Both the position numbers and the translations under genes were made by a program. From DATATB01 sp036268995 (GTDB lineage: Bacteria > Planctomycetota > Planctomycetia > Pirellulales > PNKZ01), in the NCBI GenBank assembly GCA_036268995.1, contig DATATB010000098.1, positions 1 to 64,000 on the forward strand: 64,000 nucleotides of DNA, given 5' to 3'. Positions 1 through 8,291 of this stretch are shown here, in pieces. The notes below the pieces were generated by a model. It was not told where the DNA came from. It was given only the letters and a program-made list of their open reading frames with translations, and made no database searches. Within the stretch, counting starts at the first letter, position 1. The number at the start of each line of letters is the position of its first letter.

Positions 1-49
1 GCCGCTCGTCCTCGTTCAAATCCTCCAGCGCGAAGCCCAGCCGTCCCAT
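1..49 (-). CDS. 5' end of an unidentified gene running off the window
   Basis: Only the first 16 codons are inside the window. They read MGRLGFALEDLNEDER on the minus strand, preceded by a GGAGGACGGAG stretch that would serve as a strong ribosome binding site 3-5 bases before the ATG. The acidic, GC-rich codons look like real coding sequence, but the fragment is too short to assign a family. It is divergent from the ANTAR regulator that starts at 247, so the 197 bases between them should hold both promoters. Confidence 0.45.
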   Translation of the reverse strand, partial: MGRLGFALEDLNEDER

Positions 50-246
50 CGCTCCGTCCTCCTGTAAGCGGAAAATAGGCAAACCCCTCCCAACAGCTTA
101 CCAAGCCGCCGATTTTCCACCCACAATCGAGACGCTCTCACAAAGCGAGCGCGTGCTACTTGATTGTGGGGCAAAGCGGTGAGACAATTGCAAAACCCCC
201 AACAGGCCCAGTCCGGGGCCGGTATTGCCACGTCTTTGAGGAGCGT

Positions 247-834
247 ATGGATCGTTCTCTACGGATTATCACCGCCGACGACGAGTTGATGATCCAGGAG
301 TATTACCAGAAGGCCTTGCCGGCTCTCGGCCACGAGGTTGTCGCCGTCGTGGACACCGGGGCGGATCTCATTGAGCAGTGCGCGGTGCTCAAGCCGGATC
401 TGGTCATCACCGACATCAAGATGCCGGACATGGACGGCATCGAAGCGGCGCGGCAGATTTACGAAAAGCAGCCGCTGCCGATTATCCTGGTTTCGGGCTT
501 TCACGATGCCGAGTTGGTCGAGCGCGCCGCGGCCGAGCACATCCTGGCGTATCTGCTCAAGCCGGTCCGCATGGACTCGCTGAAAATCCAGATCGCGATC
601 GCTATGCGGCGGTTCGAAGAGTTTGCGGTGCTGCGAATGGAGGCCGATCATTACCGCCAAACGCTGCAAGACCGCAAAATCATCGAGCGTGCCAAGGGCA
701 TCATCATGAAAAAGACGGGGCTCGAAGAGCACGACGCCTTTCACAGGCTGCAGAACCTGGCCAACGAAAAAAACAAAAAGTTGGTCGAGGTCGCTCAGAT
801 GATCGTTACCGCCGACGCGGCGCTGAGCGTGTGA
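247..834 (+). CDS. ANTAR-domain response regulator (REC + ANTAR)
   Basis: A 195-residue two-domain response regulator. Residues 1-120 form a receiver domain with the acidic pocket D11/D12, the phospho-acceptor D56 in VITDIKMPDMDG, and a conserved K in YLLKPV. Residues about 135-190 form an ANTAR domain (DRKIIERAKGIIMKK, then a three-helix bundle). ANTAR domains of the AmiR/NasR family bind RNA hairpins and block transcription termination when the receiver is phosphorylated. The start at 247 is chosen because GAGGAG lies just before it; an upstream in-frame start at 160 would add 29 residues with no homology. No histidine kinase is adjacent, so its partner must be elsewhere. The target leaders are unknown. 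Confidence 0.9.
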   Translation: MDRSLRIITADDELMIQEYYQKALPALGHEVVAVVDTGADLIEQCAVLKPDLVITDIKMPDMDGIEAARQIYEKQPLPIILVSGFHDAELVERAAAEHILAYLLKPVRMDSLKIQIAIAMRRFEEFAVLRMEADHYRQTLQDRKIIERAKGIIMKKTGLEEHDAFHRLQNLANEKNKKLVEVAQMIVTADAALSV

Positions 835-1039
835 GTGCGCTTGATTGGTGCGGGTCCGTCGCGGACGTCCGCTCCGTCGTGTTCGAAGCGCTCATGCGTT
901 GAATCGTGTCCAACACAGCAGGCGGCCGGGAAACGCGTGAACTCCCAGCCGCAAATCTTCTCTTAAGCCCCCTGCCATCAATCTCCGTCGCCAGCCGCGG
1001 CGGCGCGCCGTGGCGCACGCCGGGTAAACACCTCAGCAC

Positions 1040-1234
1040 TCACGAGCACTGCAATTCGGCCGCGCAGGCATGCTCTTTCTGAATGCGGCGGAAGACTTCT
1101 TCGCGATGAATCGGCACATCGCTCGGTCCGACCAGGCCCAGCTTTACCTTGTCGCCACGGATTTCGACAATCGTGACTTCGATGTCCGAGCCAATGATGA
1201 TCGATTCACCTCGTTTGCGGCTTAAGACTAACAT
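1040..1234 (-). CDS. csrA: Carbon storage regulator CsrA
   Basis: A 64-residue CsrA/RsmA, the dimeric mRNA-binding regulator that covers Shine-Dalgarno sites containing GGA. The N-terminus MLVLSRKRGESIIIG and the core VEIRGDKVKLGLVGP are diagnostic, and PIHREEVFRRI follows. The start is set at the MLVLS methionine because AGGAGG lies 8 bases upstream; the longer open frame adds 37 unrelated residues. The mRNA's own AGGAGG site would be a natural autoregulatory target, which is inference. No flagellar genes are nearby, unlike the usual csrA-fliW setting. A minus-strand terminator at 1346-1388 separates it from the gene upstream. Confidence 0.96.
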   Translation of the reverse strand: MLVLSRKRGESIIIGSDIEVTIVEIRGDKVKLGLVGPSDVPIHREEVFRRIQKEHACAAELQCS

Positions 1235-1345
1235 GGCTTTCGCCCTCCTAGCGTTGAAGATTCCTGGCTGTCCTAGTACAGCCGCAGGTCCATTTTTCCC
1301 GCGGCCCCAAAACCGCTCGTTGCTAGCACGAATCCCTTGGGGCAC

Positions 1346-1388
1346 AAAAAAAGCCCACCGACGTCGCCAAATGCGTGTCGGGGGGCTG
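1346..1388 (-). terminator. Rho-independent terminator
   Basis: Read on the minus strand, AGCCCCCCGACAC pairs with the later GTCGGTGGGCT arm and is followed directly by seven T residues. It lies about 100 bases after the stop of the zinc-ribbon gene at 1491-1763 and before csrA, so it should end that transcript and give csrA its own promoter. Confidence 0.75.
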
Positions 1389-1490
1389 TCTGAGCCGCTT
1401 GAAGGATTCGCCCTACATGAGCGAACTCGCGAACATTACCCGTGGCGGCTCAATCGCGTCAAGATCAGTTCAAAAAAAATTTCCGCTCGG

Positions 1491-1763
1491 TCACATGACT
1501 GCCGACTGCGAGATGTCGTGCTCGTGCCAATGCTGAATGATGCGCACGTCGAACAACAGCACGTGGCCGCAGTTCTGGCAAATCAACTGCACCATCCCAT
1601 GGCCGCGGGCCGGGTCGAAATCGTCTAGCACGGTCCCATTTTGCTCGGGCATCAGTTCGCCAATCTTCCATTTGTTGGCTTGGCAGAGCGAGCAGGCGTG
1701 GTGCTCCATTTTTTGATGCACCCAATGCGAGAAGATCGTCTCTTGTTCGGATGACAGTTTCAT
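1491..1763 (-). CDS. Small zinc-ribbon protein of unknown function
   Basis: A 90-residue protein with two paired-cysteine knuckles, CSLC near residue 25 and CQNC near residue 64, the spacing of a treble-clef or zinc-ribbon fold. The rest is polar and there is no signal peptide or membrane segment, so it should be cytoplasmic. The HGMVQLICQNCGHVLLFD part resembles small C4 proteins often annotated only as hypothetical. The start is chosen at the methionine with GGGAGC upstream; the longer frame adds 41 residues without support. It is probably monocistronic, ending at the terminator before csrA. Role unknown. Confidence 0.65.
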   Translation of the reverse strand: MKLSSEQETIFSHWVHQKMEHHACSLCQANKWKIGELMPEQNGTVLDDFDPARGHGMVQLICQNCGHVLLFDVRIIQHWHEHDISQSAVM

Positions 1764-2105
1764 AAAGTGCTCCCTCGATTGCAGAGTGGCCGTATCCAAG
1801 AAGAGAAAAACGAAATCTTCGCGTCGCAAGTTTCCGGACGGGGGCCTGTCCAAAACCGCAAATTTCGGCACTCGGCCAGCATCCAAACTTATTGTAACCG
1901 GCGCTGGATATAAGCCTGGCGGGGGAAACGGTTCGCAGCTTGCGCTCCTAATGCATTACGGCATCATGGCTTACTTTGTTCAGCCCGTCACTTGGCCCAG
2001 CGATCGAAAGGCGTGGGGTGGCGGCTGTCCAAGGCACGGAGTTTGCTTCGCTCGAACGGCCGTTCCACCAATGCAACCCACTGGGATCAAAGGGAGACTC
2101 CGACG
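1764..2105. other. Intergenic, no gene recognised
   Basis: 342 bases between the divergent zinc-ribbon gene and the DksA-like gene. Short open frames here have no ribosome binding site and no recognisable product. The stretch must hold the promoters of both genes, but I cannot point to clear -10/-35 boxes. Confidence 0.5.
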
Positions 2106-2468
2106 ATGACTGATTTCGAACCGCAGAAGCGAGCGCTTGTGCAGCTACGCCAGCGGCTGATTCGTACGGTCGGAGCACTGGAAGATGCCATTCGCGAAGA
2201 CGTCAACGCGCCGGGCACCATCAGCAATGTACCGACGCACCCAGCGGATCATGACGCCGAGGGCATCGACAAGAACATCGCGCTTGCCGAAACCGAGGAA
2301 GGCCTGTTAGAGCAGGTCGAAGCTGCGCTGGCCCGCATCGAGAACCAAACGTACGGTCGCTGCCAGTCGTGCGGAAACGCCATTCCCGCAGCCCGTCTCG
2401 AGGCACTGCCTTACACGGCGTTTTGCGTGGCGTGCGCCGCGGCCAGCGAGTCGGCGGGCCTCCGGTAA
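2106..2468 (+). CDS. DksA/TraR-family C4 zinc-finger protein
   Basis: A 120-residue protein with the layout of the TraR/DksA family: an N-terminal helical half (residues 5-80, acidic coiled-coil type), then a C4 zinc finger C86-x2-C89-x17-C107-x2-C110 in a CQSCGNAIP...FCVAC context. DksA-type proteins insert into the RNA polymerase secondary channel and alter promoter output, often with ppGpp. The DxxDxA tip motif of true DksA is not evident; the nearest acidic stretch is HPADHDAEGIDKN, so it may be a YteA-like or general-stress paralogue. The ATG at 2106 follows AAGGGAGA. It stands alone between two non-coding stretches. Confidence 0.85.
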   Translation: MTDFEPQKRALVQLRQRLIRTVGALEDAIREDVNAPGTISNVPTHPADHDAEGIDKNIALAETEEGLLEQVEAALARIENQTYGRCQSCGNAIPAARLEALPYTAFCVACAAASESAGLR

Positions 2469-2742
2469 CCGGGCCGGCAAAACTTGGTGCTTGAACTTCC
2501 GTTGCGGAGTAGGTCTGCCCTTTTTGCAAATCTTGCTTCAAAAGCGAGCAAGCTGCGGACGACTCGTGTTTCGAGCGCACCGCATTGTTGCGGCCTTAAC
2601 AGCCGCTCGGTGACCGGCTTAGCAGATCGCTAACCGCAATTCCTCTGGCAGTCAGCGGCGTTTGGCCCAAAACTTGCTCGACGAACTTGCCGGCATCTGG
2701 GACAATCGATCAACGGGGACTCAGGACGAAAGGCGCGACGTC

Positions 2743-2961
2743 ATGAGAAGGCAAAAGGCAAGCTGTATGGTTGTCGAAGTCATCGAAAACGAAGAAGGGC
2801 AGCCCGGGCATCACGAATTGCTCCCCTGGGCCGATCCCTACATCGCGCGTCTGCTTGCCAAACACCGGCTGGAATCCGCCTTGTGCGATTCGTTGTCGTA
2901 CCTGCGAGATTCGGCGTCGGCCGAGCCGCCCCAGGGGCCGCACCGTTTTGGGACCGAATAG
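2743..2961 (+). CDS. Short hypothetical protein
   Basis: A 72-residue frame starting MRRQKASCMVVEVIENEEG. No domain is recognised. The centre (HHELLPWADPYIARLLAKHRLE) is helix-forming and the codons are GC-biased at third positions, which favours coding. An internal ATG at 2767 is an alternative start; neither has a strong ribosome binding site. The frame is open upstream to a TTG at 2662, which I consider too remote. It may be a small cytoplasmic planctomycete-specific protein or a chance frame. Confidence 0.4.
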   Translation: MRRQKASCMVVEVIENEEGQPGHHELLPWADPYIARLLAKHRLESALCDSLSYLRDSASAEPPQGPHRFGTE

Positions 2962-3168
2962 TCTCGAGATGGCACGCCGCGCGATGGTGGTCCGCGGGGT
3001 TGGCGATTTCAGCCCAACTGCTTATAGCCGAAGGCCTTTCGCTCCAGTGACCCAATTGCGTGTCCCATAACCGGCCGGCGGCAGCAAGTCGAAAAGTGGG
3101 CTAGGGTTGAGGTATTGCACTTATTGCAATTCTCCGCCTTTCTAGCACCTTTCGAACGCCGGTTTACC

Positions 3169-4785
3169 ATGAGCGCGACGCTTTGCGCCGATCAGTTTAT
3201 TGATCAGGCCAGCCGTTTGTATTCGCTGCCGGCCGTGGCGCTGGAAGTGTTGCGGCTGACGGATGATCCGGGCGTCGATACGCTGACCCTCAAACGGGCT
3301 CTGCAATATGATCCCGCGCTGACCAGCAAGGTTCTCCGGGCGATCAACAGTCCGTTGTTCGGGCTGGCCCAGCCGGTATCCAGTCTCGGCGATGCCGTGA
3401 CGCTGCTGGGCATCAAGCCGCTGAAGCTGCTGGTCTTGGGCTTCAGCTTGCCGCCGCGTTTGACCGGCAAAGTCGAGGGGCAGTTTCTGGCCGGTTATTG
3501 GCGCCGAGCGTTGACCAAAGCGATCGCCGCGCGCGAGATCGCCACGGTGCGCGAACCCAGCCTCAGCGAAGACGCCTTCCTGGCCGGTCTGCTGGCTGAT
3601 GTCGGCATGCTGGCGTTGGCCCAGGCCTTGGGTCGGCCCTATGCGGAAGTCGTGGCCCGAGTGCGGGCGGCCGGCCGCAGTTTGCCCGACGTCGAACGCC
3701 ACACGCTGGGCTTCGACCATCTGCAATTAACCGGTCACGTGCTCAAACGCTGGGGATTGCCGCCGGCATTGCTCGACGCCATTACCCTGGCAGCCGAGGC
3801 CCCGGGCGAGGCGCCGCATGACACCCCCGGGACGCTTTCGCTGGCCACCATTCTGCGTCTGGCTGAGCTGGTAACGGCCGTGCTGGTCGAGGAACAACTG
3901 CACCTGTTGCCCACGCTGCTGACAGAAGCCGAGGCCGCCGGGGCATTCAGCGCGCTGGAGTTGACCTCGTTCGTCAGCTCGCTGGAAACCAAGGTGACCC
4001 AATTGGCCCAGGCATTGGGACTGGTTGGCGCTGCGGAATTCGACTTCGAGAAAATGCTGGCCGAGGCGCAAGCCCGGCTGGCCGATATCACGCCCGATGC
4101 GGCCGCAGCCCTGGCGATGCTCGAGGCCCGATCCAAGTCCGACGTGCAACAGGCCGGCACCTGGCCGCAAGCGCAGTTACTGGCCGAAATTGCCAAACGC
4201 GTGCGCACTGGATCGCTGCATTTGGCCCCGGGCGGAACGGCCCAGCAAACGGCAGTGGCCGAAGTGGTCGAAGCCGGGAGCCCGCCGCCGGTCGAAGGCG
4301 ATTTGGTCTCCCCGGCCGCCATCCAGCCCGTGCTGGATCATATGGCCGCGGCCATCGGGTATTGCCGCAAGGCCCGCTCGCCGCTCAGCCTGCTGCTGGT
4401 GCGCGCCGATCCGCCGCGCGAGGTGCAATTGGCATCCGCCACACGCCAGCCGCAGCGGCAAAACATCGCAGCCGTGCAACAGCTATGCGAGCAGCTCGAT
4501 TATCCGCACAAGCTGCATCTCCGGCTGGATGAGCGCTGCCATGCGATTGTCCTGCTGCATTGCGAGCGGGCGCAACTCGTGGCCCTGGGGCAGGAACTGC
4601 TGCGGCAAGTGCGGGCCTTGAATCCTGCCGGCGGCGCGCCGATGTTTTCGGTCAGCATCGGCGCGGCGGCCGCGCCGATCTTATCGGCGAATTTTTCCGC
4701 CCAGCGATTGTTCGACGGCGCCTACCGCTGCTTGTACGCGGCCGCCATGCCGGGCAACTCGATCAAGAGCATCGAGATCTACTGA
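3169..4785 (+). CDS. HDOD-domain signalling protein with degenerate GGDEF-like C-terminus
   Basis: 538 residues. The first ~215 form an HDOD domain (SRLYSLPAVALEVLRLTDDP, then PALTSKVLRAINSPLFG and a central LLADVGMLALAQ), a catalytically inactive relative of HD phosphohydrolases used in regulatory proteins. Residues about 385-535 resemble a GGDEF domain fold (SPLSLLLVRAD, then FSVSIGAAAAP and a closing AMPGNSIKSIEIY) but no GGDEF or RxxD signature is present, so it should not make cyclic di-GMP. The ATG at 3169 is preferred over the TTG at 3115 because the homology begins there. It is monocistronic, with the M50 protease gene downstream. Confidence 0.85.
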   Translation: MSATLCADQFIDQASRLYSLPAVALEVLRLTDDPGVDTLTLKRALQYDPALTSKVLRAINSPLFGLAQPVSSLGDAVTLLGIKPLKLLVLGFSLPPRLTGKVEGQFLAGYWRRALTKAIAAREIATVREPSLSEDAFLAGLLADVGMLALAQALGRPYAEVVARVRAAGRSLPDVERHTLGFDHLQLTGHVLKRWGLPPALLDAITLAAEAPGEAPHDTPGTLSLATILRLAELVTAVLVEEQLHLLPTLLTEAEAAGAFSALELTSFVSSLETKVTQLAQALGLVGAAEFDFEKMLAEAQARLADITPDAAAALAMLEARSKSDVQQAGTWPQAQLLAEIAKRVRTGSLHLAPGGTAQQTAVAEVVEAGSPPPVEGDLVSPAAIQPVLDHMAAAIGYCRKARSPLSLLLVRADPPREVQLASATRQPQRQNIAAVQQLCEQLDYPHKLHLRLDERCHAIVLLHCERAQLVALGQELLRQVRALNPAGGAPMFSVSIGAAAAPILSANFSAQRLFDGAYRCLYAAAMPGNSIKSIEIY

Positions 4786-4914
4786 TCGCTGGCAGGCCGC
4801 AAAACGGCTGCTGGCGACCGAACCGGGTCGGCTTTGGCTTGAACGCGCGCCTATGATATGTTGGCAGAGAACCTTGCCCTCCGTGCTTTCTCTCAGCCAG
4901 CTTGCCAGCGGCCC

Positions 4915-5934
4915 ATGACTTCCAGCCACGACAACTCACCGATCGACCCAGGGCGGCCCGAAACCTACTTCGGCCCCGCGCTGGAAGTATTGCCCGGTGG
5001 TGCCGGCCCGGCCGTGGCGGATGCGTATGACGGGCGCAATCCGCGGCAGCACCGCAAGATCGTCGTGCCGGTGCTGCTGTTTTTGGCGACGTGCCTCTCG
5101 ACGTTCTCGATCGGCTTGCTGATGTGCTATCGGTATACCGAAGGCATGTCGATCGTCGACTATGTCCTGGCCGGCTGGCCGTTTGGTTTGCAATACATGA
5201 CCGCCGTGATGGGTATCTTGCTAGCCCATGAGATGGGGCATTTCTTGCAAGCGTTGCGGCATGGCATTCCGGCCAGCTTGCCGTTTTTTATTCCCGCCCC
5301 GATTCCACCCATTGGCACGATGGGCGCGGTGATGGCCATCCAGGGTTCGCGGGCAGATCGCCGGCAATTGTTCGACATCGGCATCACCGGCCCACTGGCC
5401 GGACTGGTTCTGGCAATTCCCATCGCGACCTACGGCATCTGGTCGGCCGGCGAACTTGCTCCCATCGAGCCGCCCAAGAATGTGTTGCTCGAAGACCAGT
5501 CCGTTTCCATCTCGCTGCAAGATCCGTTGATCTTCAAGCCCTTGATCCACTGGCTGCATCCGACGCTGCCGGCCGGGTACGACCTGGAAATCAATCCGCT
5601 GTTTTTGGCCGGCTGGTTCGGCATGCTGATCACCGGCTTGAACATGATGCCCATCAGCCAATTGGACGGCGGGCACGTGGCCTATGCGCTGTTCGGCCGC
5701 CGGGCCCATTTGCTGGCGAAGCTTGTGCTGTTGGCGGCGGTGGTGTTCATTCTGGTCAGCCGCCAATACGGCTGGTCGGTGATGTTGGCCCTGGTCGTGT
5801 TCATCGGCCCCAATCATCCTCCCACCGCCGACGACCACGCGCCGCTGGGCTGGGGCCGGCGGCTCGTGGGCCTGGCCTCGCTGGCCATTCCGATCCTGTG
5901 CTTCATTCCGGTCCCGGCCAAGATTCTCAGCTAG
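4915..5934 (+). CDS. M50 family membrane metalloprotease (site-2 protease type)
   Basis: 339 residues with about seven membrane segments. The zinc ligands lie in HEMGH (residues 105-109) and the third ligand in ISQLDGGH (D251). These are the hallmarks of M50 intramembrane proteases, which cut within or near membrane helices to release regulators. The FFIPAPIPPIGTMGAV segment is typical of the FtsH-independent EGY/S2P-like subgroup found in cyanobacteria, plants and planctomycetes. An upstream in-frame ATG at 4858 would add 19 residues with no support. The gene ends 8 bases inside the tail of the convergent EamA gene, so the two 3' ends overlap. The substrate is unknown. Confidence 0.88.
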   Translation: MTSSHDNSPIDPGRPETYFGPALEVLPGGAGPAVADAYDGRNPRQHRKIVVPVLLFLATCLSTFSIGLLMCYRYTEGMSIVDYVLAGWPFGLQYMTAVMGILLAHEMGHFLQALRHGIPASLPFFIPAPIPPIGTMGAVMAIQGSRADRRQLFDIGITGPLAGLVLAIPIATYGIWSAGELAPIEPPKNVLLEDQSVSISLQDPLIFKPLIHWLHPTLPAGYDLEINPLFLAGWFGMLITGLNMMPISQLDGGHVAYALFGRRAHLLAKLVLLAAVVFILVSRQYGWSVMLALVVFIGPNHPPTADDHAPLGWGRRLVGLASLAIPILCFIPVPAKILS

Positions 5935-6841
5935 GCGGAGCCACGGGCTCGGGCCGGATCGCTCCTCGGCCGGCCAGCAGCAGATAGCGCAGCAACAGCC
6001 CGGCGAGGATCAGCAGGCCGCCCGCGACGGTCCAAGGCGCTGGCCGCTCGCCCCAAACCAATAGCACCCACAGCGGCGAGAGCACCGGCTCCAACAGTGC
6101 GATGGCCGCCCCCTCCTGGCTGCTGACGTATCGCAGGCCGCGGGCAAACAGCAGGTAGGGAATGGCCATCTGCGCCAGCCCGAACAACAGCAGCACCGGC
6201 CACTGCCAGCCATGCGGCTGAACGTCCATCGCAAAGCAGAAGGGCGCGAGCAACACGGCCGATACCAGGTGATTGAGCGCCACGAGCCAGGCCGTGCCCA
6301 AGTCGCGCAGCCGGCGCATCGAAACCACTACGAATGCATAAGAGAGGCCGGAGGCCAGCCCCAGCAGCGCGCCCAATGCCGCGTGGCTGCTCAAGCCCGA
6401 GCGGCCGAGCTCGAAACACAAGATGATGCCCGTGCCGGCTACGCCGGCGGCCAGCGGTCCCAGGTCGCGGCGCTCCAGCGGCTCGCGATACACGCATAGG
6501 CCGAACACAAACACCCACAGCGGGGCGGTGCTTTGCAGCCAAATGGCATTGGCCGCCGTGCCCAGCGTCATGCTCTGCAAAAACGTGAAGCTCATCGCCG
6601 TGAAAGCGATCGTCATCGGCACCAAGGCCAGCCGAAATCGCGGCCGCCGCACCACCGGCAGCAACACCATGCTGGCAAACAGCGCCCGCCAAAAGGCTAG
6701 GACCATGCCACGCGCCGCCTCGGGCCAATCGTCGAACAGCGGGCTTTTGACGAACAGCCCGTTGGTGCTCCACAGCACGGCCGCCGACAGAATCATCAGC
6801 CGTCCGGCCGTCTGATGCGCGGGCACATGAGCGACGCTCAT
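5927..6841 (-). CDS. EamA/DMT-family transporter
   Basis: 304 residues, about ten hydrophobic helices arranged as two EamA repeats (first helix LMILSAAVLWSTNGLFVK; second-repeat landmark PVLSPLWVLLVWGE). Members export amino acids, nucleotide-like metabolites or other small molecules; the substrate cannot be inferred. The start is fixed by an ATGA overlap with the stop of the zinc-ribbon gene at 6838, which implies translational coupling. A longer open frame reaching 7108 is the shadow of that gene. It is the last gene of a three-gene minus-strand unit from 8079, and its 3' end overlaps the convergent M50 protease gene by 8 bases. Confidence 0.88.
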   Translation of the reverse strand: MSVAHVPAHQTAGRLMILSAAVLWSTNGLFVKSPLFDDWPEAARGMVLAFWRALFASMVLLPVVRRPRFRLALVPMTIAFTAMSFTFLQSMTLGTAANAIWLQSTAPLWVFVFGLCVYREPLERRDLGPLAAGVAGTGIILCFELGRSGLSSHAALGALLGLASGLSYAFVVVSMRRLRDLGTAWLVALNHLVSAVLLAPFCFAMDVQPHGWQWPVLLLFGLAQMAIPYLLFARGLRYVSSQEGAAIALLEPVLSPLWVLLVWGERPAPWTVAGGLLILAGLLLRYLLLAGRGAIRPEPVAPPS

Positions 6842-7407
6842 CCCCCGGGCTCGTTCATCGGGCGGATCACGGTGACGTACAGAATCATGCCCAAGAACAT
6901 GACCAGCACGACAATCACCGCGCCGATCGACCATTTGACCCACAGGCGATTGATCTCTTGCTCGCGCCGCAGCTTGACCGCCGCTTGCTCCTCCTGATAT
7001 TCGACGCTGTCTTCGTAACGCAGCTCGAACTGCGTATTGCAGTAGGGGCACAAGGCCTGTTGGCCGACCATGTCCGACGGCGTTTCGAGAATATGACCCT
7101 TGGGACAAGCGATCCGAAACACTCGGGGCTGGATCGGTTCTTCCACCTTCGGCGGCTCAGGCGGCGGCGCCTCCTGCACGGCGGGCGGAGGGGGTTCCGA
7201 GGCTGGTGGTGGCGGAGGCGGTGGTGGTGGCGGAGGCGCCGCCTCGAGATCGTGTAACGGATTCACGGCGGCCGCCGGCGGTGCCGATTGCGGCAGCATC
7301 GGAATCAAGAACACTGCGCCGCACAACGGGCATTGGCTCTGCTGGCCCATCTGCGATTCATGCCCTTCGAGCAAGTGGCCCTGCGGGCAATAAAACTGAA
7401 ACGGCAT
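6838..7407 (-). CDS. Double zinc-ribbon, polyproline, single-TM membrane protein
   Basis: 189 residues. There are two similar zinc ribbons: residues 7-31 (CPQGHLLEGHESQMGQQ then CPLC) and about 99-123 (CPKGHILETPSDMVGQQ then CPYC). They are linked by a ~45-residue Pro-rich stretch with an uninterrupted run of twelve prolines. A charged helix follows, then one membrane segment near the C-terminus (WSIGAVIVVLVMFLGMILYV). The topology suggests a cytoplasmic double ribbon tethered to the membrane by its tail. The ribbons look like an internal duplication of a planctomycete-type CPxGH ribbon. It is coupled to the downstream transporter by ATGA. The function is not known; an adaptor or sensor is plausible. 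Confidence 0.75.
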   Translation of the reverse strand: MPFQFYCPQGHLLEGHESQMGQQSQCPLCGAVFLIPMLPQSAPPAAAVNPLHDLEAAPPPPPPPPPPPASEPPPPAVQEAPPPEPPKVEEPIQPRVFRIACPKGHILETPSDMVGQQALCPYCNTQFELRYEDSVEYQEEQAAVKLRREQEINRLWVKWSIGAVIVVLVMFLGMILYVTVIRPMNEPGG

Positions 7408-7476
7408 GGCAATGCCCCTAGGGCCCGGCTATTGATTCAGCAGGCGCAAGCAGCGCAGAAACATTTCCGCCTGTTC

Positions 7477-8079
7477 CTAATCGGCCGACGACGCCGTGTC
7501 ACCTGCCGCTGCATGATAGCAATAGTCAAACAATAACTCCCACTCGGCCTGTTGGACATGCCGGCAGCAGATTTCGGCCCGCGGCGACCCCGCCTGCGCC
7601 ACGCGGCACAGCTCGGTAAAGGCCTGGCAGTCCCAGGCCTCCTGCTCCAGCAAATACTGGCCTTGCGCCGGCAATTCGGCAGCGTGCTCGGCGGCGATGC
7701 GGCGCGCCGCTCGGGCCAGCCGGCCATGAATCGGGTGCTGCCCCACGCGCCGAAACCAATAGTTGGCGTTCCCAAAGTCGGGCTCGCGCCGATGCATGAT
7801 GCCATGCCAATAACTGCCGACGGGCGTATCGATGGCCTGGCTGATCTCGTGCGATTGGCTGAGAAAATCGTGGTACAGCCAAAGCGCCGACCGGCACGCT
7901 TCGGCCATCGCGTGGTCAATCACTTTGCGTCCGGCAAACAACTCGCGATCCGCGAGCGACTCCAGGCGACCGCGCACGGCCAGATTCGGCACGCCCGGCC
8001 CCAGCGGAGCCAGTCGCGGCGGCGCCAGCAGCCCAGCCACGGTCGCCGTATAGCTCGCTCGCTCGAAGGTTTCGGTCAT
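7477..8079 (-). CDS. Conserved hypothetical protein
   Basis: 200 residues, no membrane segment or signal peptide. The middle is rich in aromatic and His residues (SYWHGIMHRREPDFGNANYWFRR cut here for length: it spans residues 88-110) and the C-terminus has a Cys pair in EICCRHVQQAEWELLFDYC. I do not recognise a named family, but the HRREPD and NANYWFRRVG elements look like conserved functional motifs rather than random sequence. It is first in the unit with the zinc-ribbon and EamA genes, 69 bases upstream of the former. Good GC-rich codon use supports a real gene. Confidence 0.65.
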   Translation of the reverse strand: MTETFERASYTATVAGLLAPPRLAPLGPGVPNLAVRGRLESLADRELFAGRKVIDHAMAEACRSALWLYHDFLSQSHEISQAIDTPVGSYWHGIMHRREPDFGNANYWFRRVGQHPIHGRLARAARRIAAEHAAELPAQGQYLLEQEAWDCQAFTELCRVAQAGSPRAEICCRHVQQAEWELLFDYCYHAAAGDTASSAD

Positions 8080-8291
8080 GGAAACTTCCCCGCCAGAACG
8101 TTCGGCTCTATCCTATCAAGCCCACCCCGCGAACCCCAGAGGCCCCCACTTGGCTTAAGCCCGCAGTCTATGCTCATCCTCTGCCGCTGGTCTGAGTTCG
8201 GTGGCACTGGTAGACTTATTGGCTTACGCCGCTGGCAGCGGCAGCCCGTTTTGATGTCTCGACGAATACGGCCTTAAAGCCACTTCCAAGT

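Noticed and set aside
16..231. A 71-codon minus-strand frame at the left edge
   Set aside because: No ribosome binding site and no similarity; the short partial gene starting at 49 in another frame has a strong site.
8180..8260. A possible tRNA in the gap before the S1 gene
   Set aside because: GGTGGCACTGGTAGAC looks like a D-arm, but no acceptor stem, anticodon stem or TTCRA loop can be laid out.
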